Below are positions 57,116 through 64,000 of a DNA stretch of 64,000 nt, in pieces. The stretch spans positions 560,001-624,000 of the forward strand of contig JAJEKV010000091.1 of NCBI GenBank assembly GCA_021234155.1, given 5' to 3'. Below the pieces are notes generated by a model. That model saw only the letters and a program-made list of their open reading frames with translations. It was not told where the DNA came from and did no database searches. A program made the position numbers and the translations under genes. Numbering within the stretch: position 1 is the stretch's first letter; each line of letters opens with the position of its first letter. Source of the DNA: Isoetes taiwanensis (taxonomy: Eukaryota > Streptophyta > Lycopodiopsida > Isoetales > Isoetaceae).

Positions 57116-60100
57116 TTATTTTGCTTGTTCGGTTATCTTCTCTAGTGAGTTCAGAACTTTATCCTTCACAGAGATTGTAATCTTCATGTACCCCTTTCTC
57201 AGATCCACCTTGCCCATTCTGGGGTTCCATGACATTAACACCGATTCTATTTCCACCCACTAGGGCGGATCATTTGCATTCATACTTCCATTGCTTATTA
57301 AAACAATCTTTGTAGTGCTCTTTTTCAGTAATGACTCATTTTTCACTTACTGGGCTCCACCACTCCACATGCACCCTGTTTTTGTCTGGGTTATTAGCTT
57401 CCCTACAAATGCTCGAGACGGTATACCCTAACCAAATAGGATAAGTATCTTCATCTGATGGCCTGACGATCAAATATTGGCCATCCTTCAAATCCATCTT
57501 AGGATCATATGGAGCAAGTTCATAATACTTGGGACGCTCTTTTCTAGGTCCAGCATAGTGCTCTTCTTCCTCTTCTGCCTCCTCTTCAAACTCCTCTGTC
57601 ATCAAGTGGATCGGCTGCTGATCAGGTTGGAATTGACTATGGTCGAGCCTCCATCGACTTTGAGGTAGCCAACCCTCTCAAAGGACACTACTACTTGCGT
57701 CCAAATTCCCTAAAAGTATATGAACTTCATTCCAATAATTTACAAGTGCTTCATTGCACGCTCTTCTCTCTGGTGCTATGTGTTTATCTGCTAAGGATTT
57801 CTCCCAGTACTTTATATATTTCGTTAGCCCTTCCATAGTCCGCACATTGTCCTTCACTTCTCCTAATGGTTTCATAGCCTTAGACTCTCCCGTCGGCACC
57901 ATTGGTTCACCTGCCACATCTTCTTCCCAAATCAATATATCCTTATCTTCCGATTTCCACACAGGATCTCCAGCCCTCATCTTGTATTGCATTATTGGCT
58001 TTCCATTTTTTACCCAAAACCAAAATTGCAATGGAACACTATGCCCAATAAGGTCTTCACGAGCATAACCCTCTATGAACTCTTTTCAGTCGGGGACTTC
58101 TTGTATCAATGAATCAACGAACCAATAGGAGGAGGTGAAGAACACTGCTTAAATAGTTCCAAAAGCCTCAGATAGGTGGTGATATCACTTTTTTGCAAAT
58201 TGACCCTATAATGCCCAAACATTACATCAATGTCTTTGTGAGTGTGGCCAGACATCAAATAACCAACATAGACCATTTCAAATACTCCAACCCATGTAAG
58301 ATACGACAAGCATGCAAACAAGTATCTATTTTTATTCTGGCCAGCACAATTGTCAAGTTGCAAAAGTAGCTTCTTGGGTAGTTGGCACCCAGGTATTAGG
58401 TTGACATGAATTGCAGGTGCTGGCCCATTTATCCTTCCTATGGCCAAATCCTTTAGTTTCATGGGAGCAGTGTCATGCAATGCCTTGAAGAGATGTTGCA
58501 ATGGCTTACAAGAATGAACATCTCTATTAAAACCATGCTCTAAATCGCGCAATGCTTTTGCAGTGCTATCAACATGAAAGTTTGGACCATCACCCCATAA
58601 TTCTAATGTAAAATGGTCGTGATGCACTGCTCCCTGGACATGAGTTTCGAATCCAGTTAGTGGTATTTGTAATGGGAAGGACCTTGCAACAGACTTTGGT
58701 ATAGCCCTAAACTGAGGCAAACAGGTTTTTTGCTAATCCATCTTAATTCTCTGGTTCCATTGTAGACAAGCATCTCCACATCCAGTATGTTGGACATGAC
58801 ATTTGCTCCATCGTGTGAATTCTCATTTCCTTCCGAACCACTGATCTTTCCACCTCAAGCTTCGACTTCTCGAGCTTATCTAACAAATCCACACATATAT
58901 TGCACTTTGAGAAGTTGTTATATTGCATTCTTTTGACATCTGAAAAATGCTTACTCCAGAGCTTGCTGAATGATTGTGAAATCTTATCCACACCCATTTC
59001 CTCTAGAAGATTGTTGATCATTTATAAAATCACTTTTTGTGTGAAATGTGCAGACAACATTCGAACTACTTTCCTACACCCCTCTTCATCAACCACACTT
59101 TTGTGAGGCATACTCTCAGCATGATAGTTAACAAACTTCTCGAATAAACTCTGAGCTGCAAGCACCCTGAGGGTTGTCCTCGCCTTTCCCCGATTACCAT
59201 GGCAACCTATTTGAGCCCCTTCTTTTAGTTCCGCCTAAATCTCCACCATGTAGAGGCTGATATACCTAGTATGGTTGTCATTGCACTGCTGCATATCCAT
59301 TTTCCACCAATAGGAAATCCCATGTTCCTGACATCAGGTGATGACCCAAATGCATGTTCTATGACATTGTAAATACAAGTTTTTCTAGCGTCATGAGTTT
59401 TCTCCTTGTAGATTGATCTGGCTTCCACAAGTTCTTTCACTATGAATCTACCAAAGCAATTGTTGGGGCAGCCACAATCCCCCCCCCCTCCCTCCCAAAT
59501 GGCTTGGATGGTCTCTTCACTAAAGTTGTTAGTATCTTTCACATTCTGAACCTCCCCTTCTTCCTCTTCAAGAAGTTGTAGGCCCTTCTTTCTGGTATGA
59601 TACATCCATAGGAGGTATGGAAGAAATGTCATTTTCATCCACCACCATATTATTTTCTCCAACACGCTCAGTTCTTTGAAGCAACCCTTTTCCTATAGAA
59701 TAGAATATACATTATTGTCCCTTGTGCCCTGAGGCCCCTGGACTTATGTAGCATGGGCCAGCTCCCTGATGGGTGCTACTAACACATCACGCTGGCCAGA
59801 GCAACAAGGTTGGCAACTCTAAACCACTATTGATATTATTGCAAGCATAGCAGTGTTTGTCCTTCAGCTCAACACTGAAGTTATGAAGCTATATTGATGG
59901 AGACTCCCACAAAGTCATCACCAATAGCATGTCTGTTGTAGCAGTGCATAGGATCCCATAATATAGGCACACCTTCACCAACAATTCCTCTGTTGTACTG
60001 ATGATGCAAATTCACTTTCTCATCCTTCCATGTTAATCTGGAAACCACTATTCTTCTTTCCTCATTAGCACCAGCTGGGTTTTTAATATTATCTGCATTT

Positions 60101-60225
60101 GCTTCAGGTGGCTTCTCATTCTTATTTACATTAATCTCTTCCACATCCACGTAATCGGCATCATTCTTCTCTGCTCGAGGTTCTTGATCGCAGGGTTCCA
60201 CAGCACTAATTTCACGAGAAATCTG
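57116..60225 (-). CDS. DUF7869-like transposase-type protein gene (copy B, best preserved)
   Basis: Minus strand, several adjoining frames. N-terminal acidic part (60201-59881: DADYVDVEEINVNKNEK). Cys-rich part DCGCPNNCFGRFIVKELVEA (~59425-59485), with STWWRF and, across frames, HGNRGKARTT near 59185-59200. Then FSKLWSKHFSDVKRMQYNNF, SKCNICVDLLDKLE (58850-58965), the usual Cys-pair domain before the core. Core 58106-58720 (204 codons): LQLDNC at residues 121-125 and GHTHKDIDVMFGHY at 158-171, the hallmarks of DUF7869. By analogy with RNase-H-fold transposases D123 and D163/D165 may be catalytic; that is inference. C-terminal: WLGYTVSSI and VHVEWWSPVSEK (57336), then VEIESVLMSWNPRMGKVDLR and a stop at 57116. 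Three to five frame breaks remain. Confidence 0.7.
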
Positions 60226-60348
60226 AAAATCAGAAGAAAGGATGAGGAAAACATAGTATTATATGCAATAACAATAAATGAAATATTTATACAAATTAAC
60301 TTGCACTTGGCACGACACCTAAAATACCAGGCTCTGTATAGGCCTACA

Positions 60349-60457
60349 CCGCGCTACGCGCGACAGTTCGCGCGACACGTATGGACAATAGTAATATGAA
60401 ATACATAAGAAAAGCATATTAATCTATCAAATATAGATATGTCGCGCTGGGCGCGAC
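60349..60457. promoter_or_regulatory. GC-rich palindromes between divergent ORFs (copy B)
   Basis: CCGCGCTACGCGCGACAG (60349-60366), then TTCGCGCGACA (60367-60377), then GTCGCGCTGGGCGCGAC (60441-60457). They sit in the ~380-base interval between the DUF7869-like gene and the plus-strand ORF. The corresponding copy A sites (11051-11075 and 11131-11146) are garbled. Candidate binding sites for the transposase or a regulator; inference only. Confidence 0.6.
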
Positions 60458-60574
60458 TTATACAAAATTATCCAATATTTCTGTTTGTGACATAACAGGT
60501 CTAGACACGTCAGCACATCCCATTTTGTATTTGCTGGATCAGTACAAATATCATTTTCCCATTCCAATCTCTGC

Positions 60575-61050
60575 AGTTTTTTCTTTTTTTGCTCAGTACT
60601 TTCTCTCGCACAATGGGTTACCTAACCGGTTTGTGCATGTCAATGCTACCAATGGAGTTCAAAGGCTTGGCCTTGAGCCTCACAAAGCTCGGGACAGGGC
60701 ACTTCAAAGAGATATCCCGAAAGCCACCCTATTCAAGGATTTTCACAGATTGATCCACAAGTTCGACCATGTCCTCCCAGTTTATGAGGAGAGAGATGGA
60801 TCTGGAGTGCAACGCAGCAAGTGGCAGGCTTAACAGACACTGAGTTCAATGTCCAGATAGCTGAAGTAGTCCTCCATGCAACTGCCTCAATTAACATTAC
60901 TTTTGTTTTGAGCCATTTCTTAGTCCTAGAAGCTGGGCAAAGAAATTTGTTAGAGAGTCTAAGGAGCTACCATGCTGGAATGCTGGAGGCCAAAATGAAC
61001 TGCCTGCTGATGATGACAAATCTTGATGCAGATAGACTAGATTATATTGT
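60575..61050 (+). pseudogene. Divergent ORF of unknown function (copy B)
   Basis: Reads LQRDIPKATLFKDFHRLIHK, FDHVLPVYEERDGSGVQRSK, a shift at about 60826, then LTDTEFNVQIAEVVLHATAS, INITFVLSHFLVLEAGQRNL, LESLRSYHAGMLEAKMNCLL and a stop at 61052. Together about 150 codons. I know no matching family. Followable in copy A with the shift at a slightly different base. Flanked on both sides by CGCGCT-type palindromes. An exon of a larger gene is also possible. Confidence 0.4.
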
Positions 61051-61181
61051 ATAAAGGACAGTAATTGTTGAACCTGCACCACTGCTACCAGTCTTACCAG
61101 AATAGCTTCTATAAAGCTCTGTTGTACAAAAGTTTTGGAATAAAAAACTTTTCACATATGTTTTTTCTGTTCTTTTTCTTA

Positions 61182-61527
61182 TCGCGCTGAGCGCGAGTCA
61201 GTCTACATAAGGAAACAGAACATATCTATAAGTGATTTATAGAAAACCATATTAACTTCTCGCGCTAAGCGCGAGCAAACTCAAGTTTGTTAAAATTCAT
61301 CTGTACATATTACATTTAATTAATTAATATAAAAGAGAAAACTACTACAAAGTACATACAGGTCAGTATACTATACTCAATGATGTAGCCAGTGAAATAT
61401 ATAGATAATGAGGGTGTTTGCTGAAAGCAAGTCAATGAAATGAGACATATCTAAAAGTGGTTTATAGAAAACCATATTGACTTCTCACGCTAGGCGCGAA
61501 TAATCTCCAGTTTGTTAAAATTTATTT
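61182..61527. repeat. Palindrome array with ~80 bp repeat pair (copy B)
   Basis: Palindromes TCGCGCTGAGCGCGA (61182-61196), CTCGCGCTAAGCGCGAG (61258-61274) and TCACGCTAGGCGCGA (61485-61499). The last two are embedded in similar ~80 bp units (61220-61300 and 61445-61527) that share TTTATAGAAAACCATATT before and GTTTGTTAAAATT after the palindrome. Confidence 0.8.
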
Positions 61528-61530
61528 TTG

Positions 61531-61616
61531 GGTTGCCCCTAGGGGGGCAAACCCTTGTTGATGTGGGGTTTCGGCATATTCCAAGTATAAGCTGGAATAT
61601 GCTTAGAATATGCCGA
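61531..61616. repeat. Palindrome and stem-loop (copy B)
   Basis: GGTTGCCCCTAGGGGGGCAA with CCC following (61531-61554) is an almost perfect palindrome. Then TCGGCATATTC (61571-61581) and GAATATGCCGA (61606-61616) are perfect 11-base inverted arms around a 24-base loop that itself contains GGAATATGC. Confidence 0.75.
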
Positions 61617-61619
61617 GAA

Positions 61620-63678
61620 CTGCTAAAACCCTTTGTTTCTGTAGAATGCCGTGTCACCGTGAGTTGCCGGGCGGCCAGGCGAACCGGGCTAACCCGGTTG
61701 TGCCGAAAAGCAAACACTGTGAGCTTCATCGCGACCATTTTCACTCTGGAGGATCGTGGCGGAGAATCGTGGTGGAGCATTGCTTTAATCTGAGTATTTC
61801 ACTAAAGTTGAAATAAAGGGTTTGTTCGAAAAGTAAGCTTCAATGGTTATGCATTTTTGTAGAGATCTTATCATTTCGTGTAGTTAGTCTTTTCCTTTTC
61901 GCGGCATTTTTCCAAGAAGTTCCAGGTTTCTTTGAGCTGGAAAAAATAAGTTTCAGAGCATAGCACATTATTTCTCGAGTCCTGTCATGCTTTTGCCGAA
62001 TGGCTTTCTCGCCTCGCATTGCCAAAGTGCTTCGAATGAATTGTGCCATATCCTGTGTTTGTGTAGTCAAAAAATGGTATGGATGTGAAAGAGTTGGATT
62101 TAAATCATTCCCTTTTAGACCTTGTGTGTATGCATGACTCTATCTTTAGGGCAATGACGAGAAGAGAAGACGATTATTCTTGGCTGAATTTAGGATGTTT
62201 TAAGTGGACCCATTTTTGGAACCGATATTTGGCTTTATAGGATGTTTTAAGCTAGCTCGCAACAACCGGCTATTCTTTTGTAAATACAAAGACAATGATG
62301 TTTTCTCTCATAAATTGTAGTTTGAGATTCAAAACTTCAATTATTCTTATCTCTTGCATTTTCAAAACATTCAGGTCATTCATGGTGCAGAGCTTCGGTG
62401 CAGACATTATCTTATCACTTTGGAGGAGCATAAGCACATGAGCAGCCCCATTTTTGAAGGTAGGCTTACGATAAAGGGATTTCTAGCACCAATTTGAAGA
62501 TTTTAGTGAAAATTATGGGTTGATTCCAAGGCTTGTTGTTAGCAAGTTGTATCTTCTTTGCAATTGTCATGCACTTAGTGTAGTATCAAATCAGCCACAT
62601 TCATTAGGCATTTTGATTTCCAGAGAAATTGCTGGAGCAGGTACATCTATAAACCATATATTATTTGCCATGCTTCTATTATCTCATATAATGCTTATCC
62701 GGGTGGAGAAGAGCGGGACAATCGAATAAATTACTTAGGTTATAAATGTTTACTATAAAGCAAGTTAACCCCGCTTCTTGCAATCCATAACCTCGGTTCA
62801 GGTAAGATTCAGCCATTTTGTAACCCTTTACCTGGAATGTGTTGGTTGATGTTTTGCTTTTCCGCCTCATTTTTTTCCCATGGAAAATTGGCCATGATAT
62901 TGCTTAAATTTGGGCAAAGAATTTATTCACTTTATTTTACGCCTTTTGCAGCCTTGCCCTTTGTATTCTCACAAATTTGTTCCTTCGCTTGTTGTCCTCT
63001 CAGATGCCTCTTCTCCTTTGTAGCCTTGGACTGTTCCTTTGTTTGCAATGATTCCAAATTGTTGTTCGAATCTCCAAATTACATAATTTGAGGGTACTAT
63101 AAAGATAATCGAGACATGCCGAAGACATAAACGGTGTTTGTATTATGGTTGTGTTATCTAACTAGAACATGTAAATTCATAGTAAGTCTATGAAGACTAT
63201 CTCACGCTTATGCCATTTATGCATGTTGAATGTGTGTTTTGAAATTAAGTTTGCCGATAGTAGATAAGTTTGTTGATTATTGATGCTCACAAACCAGACT
63301 TTACTCATTGATGTTCACAACCAATGATGCGGTGTTAAAGGGCAAATTACCTATAATGGCCATGGATTGCAAGAGTTTATTCCCGCAAAAAACCTCTCGC
63401 GATATGTAAGCCAATTCGATTTGCATGGGGTGACATGATCATATACAGAACGTTAGAATTCTCTCGCGACGCTGTCAAGGTAGGATCACAAAGATTGTTT
63501 ACGCTATTTTATGACTTGAGTGTAATCGGTACATGTTTTGTTTACCAACATGTCCACGATTGGTGTTCCTGAGATGTAGGATCTGTAAAAGTGAAGTTTG
63601 ACAGGCAGTATATTCTCCATGCCATGGAAAATCTAGAGAACTTAGAGCTGGAATTAGCAGCGAGAACAGATGAGCACC
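61620..63678. other. Interval with no recognised gene (copy B)
   Basis: Counterpart of 12330-14400. The basic minus-strand frame at 61840-62070 (KAIRQKHDRTREIMCYALKL) is not recognised. Confidence 0.5.
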
Positions 63679-64000
63679 TGTTATGCCTAAAATAAATTCG
63701 CAGACCATTGTGTGATATTGTGCATGCATATTAATATTAGGCATAACGGATGTTTCTAATGGTCGTTTGCCCCTAGTCTAGCTTAAGTGGTTGTGGTGCA
63801 CCTTAATAGATCTTGGGCTAGGGAGTAACGGGGCCGTGCGAATAATAAATGTGGTTATCACATTGTTGTTTGCATGGGGCCTCGTGACGGGATGGTTAGG
63901 ATGGCTAAATTGCCATTGGGTCATCTAGGAGCAAATATCCTTAAGAGGATACTAGTAATGGTGCCCAGCGTTGCTGGGCAAATGTTGGGAACATTTGTGG
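63679..64000 (+). mobile_element. Start of the Ty3/gypsy LTR in copy B
   Basis: TGTTATGCCTAAAATAAATT begins at 63679, with the same left flank (GATGAGCACC) as at 14401. The match to copy A continues to about 63969. The last 30 bases differ (CAGCGTTGCTGGGCAAATG against GGCCGCATATCC). The rest of the element is outside the window. Confidence 0.8.

Larger units (their letters stand above)
49353..63969 (+). repeat. Large direct duplication, copy B
   Basis: Same gene and repeat order as 41-14690. The copies part company about 30 bases before the window end. Copy B preserves the DUF7869-like frames and the GC palindromes better than copy A. At other sites copy A looks better, for example the CTGCAG at 718 against CTTTGCGG at 50030, so neither copy is uniformly the good one. 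Confidence 0.93.

Noticed and set aside
60349-61616. CRISPR-like array or bacterial operators
   Set aside because: The dyads are few, unevenly spaced and not separated by similar-length spacers, and the context is plant nuclear DNA.

Overview
The window looks like nuclear DNA from a land plant with a large, transposon-rich genome. It has no bacterial-style operons, long AT-rich non-coding stretches, GT-AG introns, a PPR-type gene fragment, Ty3/gypsy chromovirus-like elements, a LINE, DDE-type transposase remnants and many small inverted-repeat elements. The DUF7869-like and FCP1-like families fit a non-seed plant (fern, lycophyte or moss) at least as well as a flowering plant, but that is a weak inference. 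Most coding sequences are broken by frameshifts. Comparing the two internal copies suggests that many breaks are sequence errors rather than old mutations.

Layout. Positions 1-14690 (copy A) and 49353-63969 (copy B) are the same ~14.6 kb segment in the same orientation, about 49.3 kb apart. Each copy starts after a TATTC microsatellite. Each then carries several small repeats, a ~420 bp inverted-repeat element, a PPR gene fragment (minus), a DUF7869-like transposase-type gene (minus), a divergent plus-strand ORF of ~150 codons set among GC-rich palindromes, and the start of a Ty3/gypsy LTR. Long stretches are identical between copies. The differences are clustered, often at CAG/CTG/CCGG/CG sites.

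Between the copies lie: a decayed plus-strand Ty3/gypsy element (14401-22723) whose 5' end is followed by a 1.6 kb polypyrimidine tract; a small TATA-bearing, intron-containing acidic-protein gene (23385-23989); and a minus-strand gene region with a coiled-coil plus RING-H2-like protein, a charged linker and an FCP1-like phosphatase domain (24843-26888, continuing at 40014). A 13.1 kb minus-strand Ty3/gypsy chromovirus (26889-40008; 1.6 kb LTRs, target duplication GCAAC) has been inserted into the RING ORF. Beyond it are a decayed minus-strand LINE (41000-44900), the C-terminal part of a DDE_1 (pogo/CENP-B-like) transposase with a clean 79 bp intron (45080-45617), a lysine-rich minus-strand ORF region, and an end structure with a 124 bp terminal inverted repeat, a hairpin MITE and a larger foldback (48473-49587).

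How it may fit together (inference). Related terminal sequences at 22888, 40849 and 49298 point to one or more large TIR transposons that carry the RING/FCP1/acidic genes as cargo and were later invaded by the LTR element and the LINE. The second candidate system is the DUF7869-like gene with its divergent partner ORF and the CGCGC palindromes around them. No tRNA, rRNA or CRISPR was found.
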